From Armatimonadetes bacterium UBA1398 (GTDB lineage: Bacteria; Armatimonadota; Zipacnadia; UBA1398): a stretch of DNA of 64,000 bases. The position numbers and the translations under genes were made by a program. The notes under the pieces are model-generated. The model searched no databases and had not been told where the DNA came from. It saw only the letters and a list, made by a program, of their open reading frames with translations. This document shows positions 1 to 9,400 of the stretch, piece after piece. Position 1 is the first letter of the stretch; every line of letters starts with the position of its first letter. The stretch lies in NCBI GenBank assembly GCA_002305165.1, contig DBQI01000066.1:111391-175390 (forward strand). Direction: 5' to 3'.

Positions 1-2
1 CG

Positions 3-1235
3 TCGGTCAACGATGTCGCCATTCCGCCGTGGGCCTTCGAGGAGTTCGGCCTCCCCGTCGAGGAGCGCAGCTTTCGGTATGAGGCCATGATCTACCCTGA
101 CGGGCGGCTCGTGGACCACTGGAGCCGAGGGGCCTCAGTGCCGGACATCACCCAGCTCGAGACGCGGATGTGGATCTACTTCATGGGGCGGCTGTATGTG
201 GACGCCGGCTTCGAGGCCATCCACCTCGGACAGATCGAGCTGATGGGCCAGAACGACCGCGACCACTCAGCCTGGGCGGATGTGCTGAATCGGATCCGCG
301 CCTACGCCCGAGACCATGCTCGACGGCACTTGATGCTCTTCGATGGCCACGTGCCGAGCCATGGCTTCCACTACGAGGGCGACAAGCTGCTGCTGGACTT
401 CCACTCGTTCCCGCTGCGACCTATCAGCGTGGCTGAGGAGCCGCAGAAGGCCGTCCTCCGCATGGGGCACCTGGACACCCTCTACGGCAGGAGCTTGGGC
501 GGCCTGACGCCAAGCGGCTGGCGATGCGACAGCCTCCCCTACCTGGTCGAGGTCGACAACTTCGGGACCTCGGATCGCGAAGGCGAGCCGACCCAGGACT
601 ACTTCGTCTGGGGCTATGACGAGATGTGCTGGTTCGCCAAACAGCCCGAGGAGTACCGGAACGAGTGGCTCGCCTACGCCGTGGAGTTCCTGCGCGAGAA
701 CGATCCCAATGGCTTCCTCGAGATGCCCTTCTCACGCTGCCTCGCCTCACCCGCCGACGGACAGACTTGGTACTACGGCAACACCCGCGCCCCGGGCACG
801 CCCCACGGCTTCTCCGTTGAGCGCACGGTGAAAGCGCTCTGGGGCCATGTGGCCTACGACTGCCGGGACGCGTACCTGGAGGGCGGGGCCTACCTGTTCG
901 GGGAGGGCTCCTGGCTCAACGCCTCGGAGGAGCCCCAGGGGATGGTACCGGCGGGATCCCTGGCCGCTCGCGTGCCCGAGGGTGGGACCTGGAGCCTCAC
1001 GTGGACCGCCCCTGAGCCCGGCTGGTACGTCGTAGCGGGCACAGTCGGACCCGCCGAGGCCGCCTTCACCCTCACGGTGGACGGCGGAGACCAGGCCCTC
1101 GCCGTTGAGGGGCATGAGGCGATGCAGGGGTTCCGCCATGTCGCTGAACTAGGAGGCGGAGACGCGGTGCGGCTGGAGGTCTCCGCCCCCGAGAACACCG
1201 ATGTGCCCTTCATGCTCGTCATCTCCCGCCGCTGA
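3..1235 (+). CDS. Partial TIM-barrel glycosidase-like protein with C-terminal beta-sandwich
   Basis: The gene enters from the left edge with no start codon; 410 residues are visible. The visible part looks like the second half of a TIM barrel: strand-like stretches end in acidic residues (HLGQIELM near visible residue 75, HLMLFDGH, YLVEVDNFG near 180, WGYDEM). From about residue 300 it becomes a beta-sandwich rich in aromatic and Gly residues (GTWSLTWTAPEPGWYVV), the kind of accessory module found on secreted glycosidases. The next gene on the same strand is a DUF4091 protein 74 bases downstream, so the two may be co-transcribed. I do not recognise a named family. A polysaccharide-degrading role is inferred from fold and neighbours, and the catalytic acids are guesses. 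Confidence 0.8.
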   Translation, partial: SVNDVAIPPWAFEEFGLPVEERSFRYEAMIYPDGRLVDHWSRGASVPDITQLETRMWIYFMGRLYVDAGFEAIHLGQIELMGQNDRDHSAWADVLNRIRAYARDHARRHLMLFDGHVPSHGFHYEGDKLLLDFHSFPLRPISVAEEPQKAVLRMGHLDTLYGRSLGGLTPSGWRCDSLPYLVEVDNFGTSDREGEPTQDYFVWGYDEMCWFAKQPEEYRNEWLAYAVEFLRENDPNGFLEMPFSRCLASPADGQTWYYGNTRAPGTPHGFSVERTVKALWGHVAYDCRDAYLEGGAYLFGEGSWLNASEEPQGMVPAGSLAARVPEGGTWSLTWTAPEPGWYVVAGTVGPAEAAFTLTVDGGDQALAVEGHEAMQGFRHVAELGGGDAVRLEVSAPENTDVPFMLVISRR

Positions 1236-1309
1236 ATCTGGCGGTCCTGTAGGCGTGCGGCCGTATACGACGAAGCCCTCTATAGCGAACTCGAAGAGAG
1301 GTGCACCCC

Positions 1310-3259
1310 ATGAAGATCACCCAAGCCTCGTGCTCACTGGTACTCCTTGCCCTCGCCCTCGACCCAGCGGTTGGGCAACCCGGAGGGCTCAGCGTTTGGA
1401 TCGCTGACCCGATGGAGAAGGTGCTGCCCAACGCCCAGGCGCCGTCCGAGCCCCCCGCGTCGATCGAGCTCGTGGCGGCTCGAGGCGAGGTGGAGACGGG
1501 GCAGCTCGTGGTGTTGAGCGACGCGGCCTTGGAGGTCCGGGTGGCGGTGAGCGACTTGGTTGGCCCGGAGGGCGCGATCCCGGCGTCGGCGGTGGAGACG
1601 GGATTCGTGGGTTACGTGCCGGTCGCCGCGAACACGGCCGCCACGCCGCCCGAGGAACTCGTGGCGATCGCGCCGTGCGAGATCCCCGACCCCATCCACC
1701 CCGGGGCGGCGTGGGCGCTGGAGGCTGGCCGGGCGCAGCCAATCTGGCTTACGGTACGGACGCCCAGGGACGCTGCCCCGGGCCGCTACGAGGGCACAGT
1801 GACGGTCGCGGCCGGCGGCGCGGAGCAGGCCGTGCCACTCCGGCTCACCGTCTACGGTTTCGAGATGCCCGTCGAGCGCCACCTGCTCTACACGAACTGG
1901 TGCAATGCGGGTCAGTTCGCCTCCAAGCACGGGGTCGAGATGTGGTCCGAGGAGTTCTGGGCCGTGTTCGAGCGGTACCTCGCGGCGATGGCGGATCACC
2001 GCCAGAACATCCTCTGGGTCGACCCAGGGACCATCGAGATCACCGAGGATGGGGACGGGTTCCACTTCGACTTCAGCCGGTTCGACCGCTGGGTCGAGAC
2101 GTGCGAGAAGCACGGGGTGGCCGACCGCATAGAGATCCAGCAGTTGGGGAGCTTCGGGCCCGAGGGATGGGCCGGCGATCAGATCGTGCTCATGGACCGG
2201 CCCGTCCGATCCCTGGAGACGGGGGAGACGCGCAGGGCGCCCGCCTCGGAGGTGCTGCCGGACTACCTGCGAGCCCTGGAGGCGCACCTCAGGGAGCGTG
2301 GATGGCTCGAGAGGACGCTGCTGCACATCGCCGATGAGCCCTCCCAGAGCAACCACCTATCCTGGTCTGAGCAGTCTGCCTTCGTCCGTCAGTACGCGCC
2401 GGGCATCCGGCAGATCGACGCCATCGAGGGCCCTCGCTTCGACGGCCTCGACGTCTGGGTCCCCAAGCTCTCCCACCTGAGGGCATGGAACCGCCATTTC
2501 CAGAAGGCCCAAGCCGACGGTGCCGAGATGTGGTTCTACACCTGTTGCCATCCCATGGGGCTCTACCCGAACCGGTTCCTGGACTATAGCCTCCTCAAGA
2601 CTCGCGTCCTGCACTGGTACAATTGGCGCTACGACCTCGCCGGCTACCTCCACTGGGGGCTGAACTTCTGGACCGATGATCCCTTCACCGAGGTCACCTT
2701 TGCAGGGCTGCCGCCGGGCGACTGCTACATTATCTACCCTGGACCGGACGGCCCGTTGAGCTCCATCCGCTGGGACGCCGTGCGGGATGGCATCGAGGAC
2801 TACGAGTACCTCTGGTTGCTCACCCATCGGACGGGGAGGTTCCTGCGGGAGCGGGATAGCACACTGATCGGCGCCTCGGAGCGCGCTGACGAGCTCGCGC
2901 GCGGCGTGGTGTGGGACTTCCTGAACTACGCCCGGACCAACGACCAGATCCGGGCGGCCCGCAGTGCCATCGCCGAGGAGATCGAGGCACTGGAGCGGCG
3001 GCCCGCCGTCGTGCTTGCGACCGACCCACCCACCTACGAGCCTCTCGTGGAAGGGCCCATCGCGGTGAACGTGCGGGGCGTGGTTGAGCCGGGCACGAAA
3101 GTCACCGTGGGCGATGTTGAGCCAGTGGTCAACGCCAAGGGTGAGTTCGAGCTGCAGGTGGCGGTGGACGGGAACGACCCGCGGATCGTCGTCTCGGCCG
3201 AGAAGGACGGCCAGACGACGCGGGTCACCCGCCAGTGGAGCGTGCTGCGGGAGCGGTAA
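1310..3259 (+). CDS. Secreted DUF4091-domain protein (glycoside hydrolase-like)
   Basis: A 649-residue exported protein. The ATG chosen follows AGAGAGG at about 8 bases; an in-frame GTG nine bases upstream overlaps that site and is less likely. Residues 1-23 form a signal peptide (LVLLALALDPAVGQ). An N-terminal beta-rich domain precedes a TIM-barrel-like region, and DUF4091 is recognised by the run GDCYIIYPGPDGPLSSIRW followed by RDGIEDYEYLWLL (about residues 475-505). The last ~75 residues form an Ig-like domain (IAVNVRGVVEPGTKVTVGD). DUF4091 proteins usually sit in polysaccharide-utilisation neighbourhoods and are related to clan-A glycosidases; the substrate is unknown. The context of five or more other large secreted carbohydrate-active-type proteins supports an extracellular glycan role. 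Confidence 0.87.
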   Translation: MKITQASCSLVLLALALDPAVGQPGGLSVWIADPMEKVLPNAQAPSEPPASIELVAARGEVETGQLVVLSDAALEVRVAVSDLVGPEGAIPASAVETGFVGYVPVAANTAATPPEELVAIAPCEIPDPIHPGAAWALEAGRAQPIWLTVRTPRDAAPGRYEGTVTVAAGGAEQAVPLRLTVYGFEMPVERHLLYTNWCNAGQFASKHGVEMWSEEFWAVFERYLAAMADHRQNILWVDPGTIEITEDGDGFHFDFSRFDRWVETCEKHGVADRIEIQQLGSFGPEGWAGDQIVLMDRPVRSLETGETRRAPASEVLPDYLRALEAHLRERGWLERTLLHIADEPSQSNHLSWSEQSAFVRQYAPGIRQIDAIEGPRFDGLDVWVPKLSHLRAWNRHFQKAQADGAEMWFYTCCHPMGLYPNRFLDYSLLKTRVLHWYNWRYDLAGYLHWGLNFWTDDPFTEVTFAGLPPGDCYIIYPGPDGPLSSIRWDAVRDGIEDYEYLWLLTHRTGRFLRERDSTLIGASERADELARGVVWDFLNYARTNDQIRAARSAIAEEIEALERRPAVVLATDPPTYEPLVEGPIAVNVRGVVEPGTKVTVGDVEPVVNAKGEFELQVAVDGNDPRIVVSAEKDGQTTRVTRQWSVLRER

Positions 3260-3313
3260 CGCCGAGGGATCGGGATCCCGTGGTCCATTGCAGCTCGGCG
3301 TAGGGGGCTGATC

Positions 3314-3590
3314 GTGCGACGGACAGACTGCCCGGCGGAGGAGATGGAGCGGGCGGGTGCTGGGGCTGCGGCCGGGCGAGCTCGTGGAGTGCGTCAACGT
3401 CGATGACGCGCCGAACGGCTGCGGCGCCTGGGAGAACTGCCGCCTCTGTGGGGCGGTCAAGGCGATCCTCGAGTGCCTCCGGACCGGCCAGCCCGCGATC
3501 GGCGAGTGTCGCATCCGCACCCATCTGGACATGGATGGCGGCGGCCGGGAAGCGGCGCTGGTGGCCGCTTCCCGGCAGTGGCGAGGGTTA
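3314..3590 (+). pseudogene. Remnant of a PAS-domain sensor gene (Cys-rich 'GCGxxxxCRxCGAV' type)
   Basis: A GTG start with AGGGGG seven bases upstream opens a short frame (RRTDCPAEEMERAG). The reading then has to shift near 3357 to continue as LGLRPGELVECVNV, GCGAWENCRLCGAVKAIL and ECRIR. That second stretch matches the diagnostic Cys-rich segment of a known family of PAS proteins, usually histidine kinases or phosphatases, which read about LRPGEALGC.H, GGCGTTEFCR.CGAVNAI and ECRI. The normal PAS strands between the N-terminal DFAPAER-like motif and LRPGE are missing, and no kinase domain follows; the frame instead runs antisense through the peroxiredoxin gene. I read it as an internally deleted, 3'-truncated gene. 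Homology is from memory of the motif and the 3' end is approximate. Confidence 0.55.
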
Positions 3591-4379
3591 CATCCCCGAA
3601 GGGAGCGTCAGTTCAGACTTCGGGAGCTTCCGGAAGCAGAGGAACCAATCCAGGCAGTAGTAGTCCCCCCCGGCGGCGCCTTCGACGCGGTCCTTCGCGG
3701 TGCCGCAGGAGCCGGGCGCCGGGATGATCACATCGTCACCGGGGCGCCAGTCGGCCGGGGTGGCGCAGCTCTCGGCGTCCGCAGTCTGCAGGGCGATGAG
3801 CATCCGCATGATCTCATCGAAGTTGCGTCCGCAAGAGGCCGGGTAGTAGAGCATGGCGCGGATCTTCGCGTTCGGGTCGATGAAGAACACGGCCCGCACG
3901 GCGTGGGTGTCGTCGGAGCTCGGATGCACCATGCCGTACTTCGCGGCCACGTCCATCTTGAGGTCGGCGATGACCGGGAAGGTGACCTCGACGTTCTTCA
4001 TGTTCTTGTACTCGATCTTCTCCTGGATCGTCCGCAGCCACGCGATGTGGCTGAAGTTGGAGTCGATCGACAGGCCGATAAGCTCGCAGTTGAGCTCATT
4101 GAACTGGTCTTGCAGCGAGGCGAACGTCATGAACTCGGTGGTGCAGACGGGGGTGAAGTCCGCAGGGTGACTGAAGAGAATGACCCACTTGCCCGCGTAA
4201 TCAGCGGGGAAGTTGATCTCGCCCTGGGTCGTGACAGCAGTGAAGGCCGGCGCCTGTTCGCCGATCAGAGGGATTCGGACTGCGGGCGATGCGGCATCGT
4301 CCGTTTGGGCAACGGCGACAGCACCAATGGCGCCGGTCAGGAGCAGGAGAAGAGCCGGGAGGAGCGCCTTACGAGACAT
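3588..4379 (-). CDS. Exported peroxiredoxin (AhpC/TSA family, Prx6-like)
   Basis: Thiol peroxidase that reduces H2O2 and organic peroxides. The thioredoxin fold carries the peroxidatic motif PADFTPVCTTEF with Cys79. The Prx6-type C-terminal arm is present (DDVIIPAPGSCGTAKDRV, DYYCLDWFLCFRKL) with Cys residues matching the resolving pair of thermophile and archaeal Prx6 enzymes. Unusually, residues 1-25 form a clear signal peptide (ALLPALLLLLTGAIGAVAVAQ), so the enzyme should act outside the cytoplasm; most Prx6 proteins are cytosolic. In-frame ATGs 6 and 18 bases upstream are alternative starts; AAAGG lies about 10 bases before the one chosen. It has its own promoter in an AT-rich island and is not in an operon. 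Family assignment is firm; the exported location is inferred. Confidence 0.93.
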   Translation of the reverse strand: MSRKALLPALLLLLTGAIGAVAVAQTDDAASPAVRIPLIGEQAPAFTAVTTQGEINFPADYAGKWVILFSHPADFTPVCTTEFMTFASLQDQFNELNCELIGLSIDSNFSHIAWLRTIQEKIEYKNMKNVEVTFPVIADLKMDVAAKYGMVHPSSDDTHAVRAVFFIDPNAKIRAMLYYPASCGRNFDEIMRMLIALQTADAESCATPADWRPGDDVIIPAPGSCGTAKDRVEGAAGGDYYCLDWFLCFRKLPKSELTLPSGM

Positions 4380-4477
4380 GTTCATCACGCCTTTCATCAG
4401 TAGTCGAGACATCCACGGTGTCTAGCCAACCAACCGGCAGGGGTGGCTCGTCGGCCACCCAACCCGCCGCACAATGA

Positions 4478-4506
4478 ATCATAGCTTATATTCCATTTGC
4501 ATACAA
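4478..4506 (-). promoter_or_regulatory. Sigma-70-type promoter and possible operator for the peroxiredoxin gene
   Basis: On the minus strand TTGTAT and TATGAT lie 17 bases apart, close to the -35/-10 consensus, in a markedly AT-rich patch. The arms GCTTGTAT and ATATAAGC form an inverted repeat with one mismatch and a 9-base gap across the -35 and spacer, a possible redox-regulator site. The predicted leader of about 90 bases contains a hairpin (GGGTGGC/GCCACCC, 4441-4460). Confidence 0.6.
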
Positions 4507-4602
4507 GCATATCTTTACTCTGCGTCTGTCTTGGCCGGGTGGTAGGCGGTCATGAGTTGGGCTACGCACTGAGATCAGGGGGGCCGGTACGGCCGTTCGC
4601 CC

Positions 4603-6345
4603 TCAGCATGACGTTAGGCTGAAGAGCCCCTTCGAGCGCTCATCGGGCGCCGGGAGGAGCCAGCGGTCCAGCCACGACGCCAGGCCGCACGCCAGATCGG
4701 CGATGGCGCGGTCCATCTCCTCCCACTCATCGGGCGAGCCCTTTGCGGCGCACTCCTCGGTGTGGTTGGCGCGCGAGGCCTTCAGCGCCCGACCCAGCTC
4801 CTCGGCGAGGCGATCGGGCAGGTCGAAGCCGTCGGCGATTCGCCGCCGGGCCGCGATGGCGACCATCGTCGCACGGAGGTGCAGGGCGTACGCCAGGGCG
4901 CGTCGCCGGATGCCGCAGAGGTCCCGGCGCCACGCGCTCAGGTGGACGCGTTCCCTCCCCTCGGCGTGAGCCTCCGCCGTCGACAGGGCGTCGAGGGCGT
5001 CTGCCCACAGGTCGGCCGCCTGCTGGCACCGGAGTTGCACATCCTCGAGCATCCAGGGGTGAGCCTCGGTGGGCTCAGTGCGCATGTAGACCGTGCCGCG
5101 GGTCGACTCCCACGACGGCGTGGGGCAGAGCATGGGGCGCAGGATCGCGGCGGAGAGGGCGTGGTCGGTGCGCGAGCGACCGATCTGCCGGCCCATCCAG
5201 GAGCAGTCCCAGGGGTAGCGCTCCATGCCCTCGCTCGCCAGTCGCATCGCCTCGGCGACCAGGGGCGCAACCTCGCCATAGGGCGCCGCGAGCCGCTCGA
5301 GCACCATGGACTCATCGAGGTCGGGCTCGCGCAGGAAAAGCAGGGTCGCCCGCAGGTTCGCGTCGGTCTCGACCCGGTCTGGCAACAGCCCGTAGTACTC
5401 CTTGATGCCCGTCACGCCGCGCGTGGCGTGGATGCGCCGCAGGCCCCGCCAGATAGTGAGGGGATGGGCGAGGCGCTCGAAGGGCTCCGTCTCCTCGCTC
5501 ACGCCGCCCAGGAACCAGTCCGTCCACACGGGGATGCCGCGCGACTCGGCCTGGCGAGCGGTGCGGATGAACCACGGGTCAGCGGCTTCGACGGCCATGG
5601 ACTCGGCGATGTTCGCATGGAGCGCCATGCCGAACCCCTCGGGCGTCACCCGCTCCAGGCAGGCATGGACCTGGCCCGCTGAGAGCTCCCAGGGCTCCCA
5701 CCACACCCGACCGGCCGGGTTGATGGAGCGCCACGTGGCGACCAGGCGGTCGAGGAAGGCGGGCAGGCGCTCGTGGAGGGGCACGCCGTTGCAGCGCGGG
5801 CAGCCCCCGAACTCGCCGCAGAGCCAGGCATCCTGATCGTAGGTGTAGACCAGGAGGTCATCGACCCCAGGGAAGTCGGCGGCGAAGCGGCGGATGAGGT
5901 CCTCGTAGCGATCATGCACGCAGGGATCGAGGAGGCAGTTCGGCGGCGTATCGCCGTAGTAGGCGTGGCGGTTGTAGGGAGCGCCGAAGTGGAAGAGGGT
6001 CTTCAGGCCCGCGGACGTCGCCATGTCGAGACGGGTCGCGATGAGGTCCCGACGGATCGCCCGCGCCTCGTGACCCGGCCGGCAGTTCAGATCCACGATC
6101 TGAGGACAGCGGGCCGCCACCTCGGGCGACGGCTCGACGATGTCCTCCAGGTTCAGCGGCTCGTCGTCGGGCCGGGCGCCCCACGCGAGGTTGAGCTGCA
6201 CCTGGGTGAACCCCCGCTCGCGTAGCCGCGCCAGTACCTCGGGCGTCCACGGCGCCGGAGCGTGGGAGCGGTACCTCTCCAGGGAGTCCGGGCAACCGAG
6301 CACCGCTACGCGATCGAAGAAGCCTGCCGCCATGCCGACATCCAT
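4603..6345 (-). CDS. Cytoplasmic TIM-barrel protein, GH20-like
   Basis: A 580-residue protein with no signal peptide. The first ~330 residues read as a TIM barrel with strand-end motifs QVQLNLAWGARPDDEPLN, KTLFHFGAPYNRHAYYG, LLVYTYDQDAWLCGEFGG, VWWEPWE and GIPVWTDWF. The CGEFGGCPRC stretch with two Cys pairs recalls metal- or substrate-binding loops in GH20/GH123-like barrels. The C-terminal ~240 residues are helical and Arg/Ala-rich, as in helical domains appended to clan-K glycosidases. The ATG used sits directly after AGGAGAGG, so an ATG 12 bases further in may be the real start. The gene is divergent from the 1214-residue glycosidase-like gene, whose promoter region it shares. An intracellular glycoside-processing role is inferred; no substrate can be named. 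Confidence 0.75.
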   Translation of the reverse strand: MDVGMAAGFFDRVAVLGCPDSLERYRSHAPAPWTPEVLARLRERGFTQVQLNLAWGARPDDEPLNLEDIVEPSPEVAARCPQIVDLNCRPGHEARAIRRDLIATRLDMATSAGLKTLFHFGAPYNRHAYYGDTPPNCLLDPCVHDRYEDLIRRFAADFPGVDDLLVYTYDQDAWLCGEFGGCPRCNGVPLHERLPAFLDRLVATWRSINPAGRVWWEPWELSAGQVHACLERVTPEGFGMALHANIAESMAVEAADPWFIRTARQAESRGIPVWTDWFLGGVSEETEPFERLAHPLTIWRGLRRIHATRGVTGIKEYYGLLPDRVETDANLRATLLFLREPDLDESMVLERLAAPYGEVAPLVAEAMRLASEGMERYPWDCSWMGRQIGRSRTDHALSAAILRPMLCPTPSWESTRGTVYMRTEPTEAHPWMLEDVQLRCQQAADLWADALDALSTAEAHAEGRERVHLSAWRRDLCGIRRRALAYALHLRATMVAIAARRRIADGFDLPDRLAEELGRALKASRANHTEECAAKGSPDEWEEMDRAIADLACGLASWLDRWLLPAPDERSKGLFSLTSC

Positions 6346-6470
6346 CCTCTCCTGTAGGCCATGCGTTCATGGCCGAGGCTCCAGCCACCTGCGCCGGGCC
6401 AAGGTCCGGGCGCCCCATCGTCAGAAGTCAGCTTCAGGGCCGAGCTGGATGGGGAGAGTGAGCCGTCGGC

Positions 6471-9400
6471 ATGAGAGCCATGTTCGCATGGCTGTTCGTT
6501 GTGTTGTGCGTGCCGTACACCGAAGGAGCGATCGCCGTGCAGGACGCGTCCGTGGAGTACCTGAGCGGGGAGGCCATGCCTCGCATACTCATCCTGACCC
6601 AGGGCTGGGGAGTGCTCGGCCAGGACACCTCGGCCCACGCCCCGGGGCAGCAGCCCCTGCCGCTGCGGATCGCGGACCGCGAGTATGAACGGGGATTGGG
6701 TCATCACGCGCCGGGGAGCATCCTGGTGGCGCTGGATGGCGAGTACCAGACCTTCGAGGCCGAGGTCGGGGTGCAGTGGCAAGGAGATGGCGCGCAAGGC
6801 TCCGTGGTCTTCCAGGTCCTCGTCGACGGAGAGATCCGATTCGAGAGCGACGTGATGCGCCACGGCGACCCGCCGAGAGTCGTGACGGTCGATGTGTCGG
6901 GCGCTCAGGAGCTGGAGCTGAGCGTGGGGGATGCCGGCGACGGGATCAACTGCGACTGCGCCGACTGGGCGGAGGCTCGGCTCACGCGAGCCCCCGACGC
7001 GGTGCGGCGGCCCTTCGTGGAGACCTTCGATGTAGCCCCCTTCGCCCGGCTCGTCACATGCGACCCCAGCCGCACGGATGGGGCGCGGGCGAGCCGCATC
7101 CAGGAGTTTCTGCCGGGGGACGTGTTCCTCGAGACCGAGGTCGCGCGGCGCGAGGATGGCTCCTGCGTGGTCCCCACCGTTGGCGACGGCCAGGGGTGCA
7201 TCGGTCTGGTGTGGCCCGAGCGACGGGTGCTCAGCCGCCTGACCCTCACCTTCGCGCCGGGCAGCGCCATCCCGCCGGCCCATGAAGTTGCCGTGGAGGC
7301 GTGGATCGGCGAGTCCCCCTGGCAGGGCGACTGGACGCCCATGCCCTGCACCCTCGATCGAGAAGGGAGCACCTGGACCTACCGGCCTAGCCTCACGGGC
7401 GGCCAGCCGCTGGTGAGCACCACTCGGAAGGTTCGCTGGGTGTTCCCCTCCACCACGGAGCCGATCGCGCTCGCCGGCCTGAGCGCCTTCACGCGGACAC
7501 GCACGGAGCCTGTGAGGATCCGCGTCGAGCTGGCGTCCCCGCTGGTGGGGCGGGTCGGCGACGTGGAGGTCTACAACGGAGCCCTGGTCGGCCCTGATGG
7601 CGACACCTACCTCAGCCGGCCCTGGGATCTGTCCGGGCCGCTCAGCCTGGAGGTGATCGCCGCGCGCGCGCGCCTGTGGAAGGCCGATCGGACGCTCCTT
7701 CGGTTCCGCCTTCCGGGCTTGGATGGATCGCCGGAGCGTGGCTTCAGCGTCGCCGTGGATGACCTCATCGAGCATGGCTGCGTCGCCCTCCCCGATCTCG
7801 GCTTCTACGCGGCTCTCGAGTCGTACGAGCCCACCCTCGCGGAGTACCAGGACCAGGTGATCGAACGACGCACGGTGCTGGAGCGTGTCCGCCGCCTGCC
7901 GGATCAGACCCTCGCCAAGGCGTGGGATCGCGTCCACAATCCGCTTCAGCGCAACGGCCCCACGATGGTCTCGCTAGCGTGTGACAACCGCAAGTTCATC
8001 GTGGGCCGGGAAGGGGCCATCCAGTTCAGCGTCACGCCGAACCAGGCTGACTCCTTCCTCTACTACCCCCTCGAGTACCCGTGCGAGCTGCGCCCCACCT
8101 TCGGCGTGGGGCCAGACGCCACGGTCACGCGGGAGCTGTACGGCGGGTGGCTGCCGGCACCGGTCACCATGGTCGAGGTGGATGGCCTCTTCTACCGGCA
8201 GCGGACCTACGTCGCTCCCCTGGGTGGCGCTATTGAGGGGTCACCCTGGCTGCGGGAGCGGCCGCTCTGCGTCGCGGAGTTCACGATCGAGAACCCCACC
8301 CCGCGGACCGCGTCGGCGCAGCTTCGGATCGCCTGCGCCGCGGATGTGGCCCAGGGCGTCGCGGCCCAGTGGAGGGCTGCCCCTTCCGGAGCCCTCGCTG
8401 TCAGTGGCGAACGGGTGTTGTGCGCTATCGACGCCTCCGCGGCGGGTCCGCTCTCGGTGAACATCGCCGAGCCGGGCTGCGTGCTCACGGGGGATCTCGC
8501 TCCCGGCGCCCGGGCGCGATGCTACGCCCTGCTGCCGGCCTGGCCCGCCTCGGAGGCCGAGGCGCGGGAGCTCAGAGGCGATGAGAGGCTCCTGGAGAGT
8601 ACCCGCGATTACTGGGAGGACCTCCTGGCGGACGCCATGCAGATCGACCTCCCCGACGGGTTCCTGACGGACGTGATCCGGTCGTCGCAGGTCCGCTGTC
8701 TCATCGCCGCGCGGAATGAGGACGCGGGGGCGCGCGTAGCGCCGTGGATCGCCGCGAACACCTACGGCCCGCTGGAGAGCGAGGCGAACACGATCGTCTC
8801 CGGTATGGATCTGATGGGCCACCACGACTTCGCCCAGCGGTGCCAGGACTTCTTCATCGCGCGCTACAGCCCCGAGGGGTTCCTCACCACGGGATACACC
8901 CTCATCGGCACGGGATGGCAGCTGGATACCCTCGGCGAGCACCTACAGCTCACCCAGGACCGGAGCTGGATGCGACGCGTGGCGCCCGAGGTCGCTCGGG
9001 CCGCGGGCTGGATCGCTCGGCAACGGGAGATGACGAAGCGGCGCGCGCCGGACGGGAGCAAGGTCCCCGAGTACGGTCTGGTGCCGCCGGGAGTGACGGC
9101 GGATTGGGGCGTGTTCTCCTACCGGCACTACAACCAGGCTCACTACTGGGCGGGGCTGTCCCGCGCGGCGGCGGCTTTGGCGGCGGTCGGCCACCCCGAG
9201 GCGGACGGGCTCCTCGCGAGCGCCTCGGAGTTCCGCCAGGAGATCCGGCGCGCCTATCAGCTCACCCAGAGCCAGTCGGCGGCTATGCCCCTCTCGGACG
9301 GCACGTGGGTGCCGGGCAGCCCCTCGACGGTCGAGTGCTTCGGCCTGTTGCAGGACTGGTTCCCCGGTGAGGATGGCAACCGGAGTTGGGCTTACGACGT

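Noticed and set aside
3357..4403. A 348-codon plus-strand frame across the peroxiredoxin gene
   Set aside because: Beyond about 3590 it is the antisense of a well-conserved enzyme and reads as Arg/Gly/His-rich nonsense; only its first part (PAS remnant) is meaningful.
6306..7937. A 543-codon minus-strand frame opposite the NPCBM protein
   Set aside because: Composition is typical of an antisense shadow, and the plus-strand protein has a signal peptide and recognisable domains.
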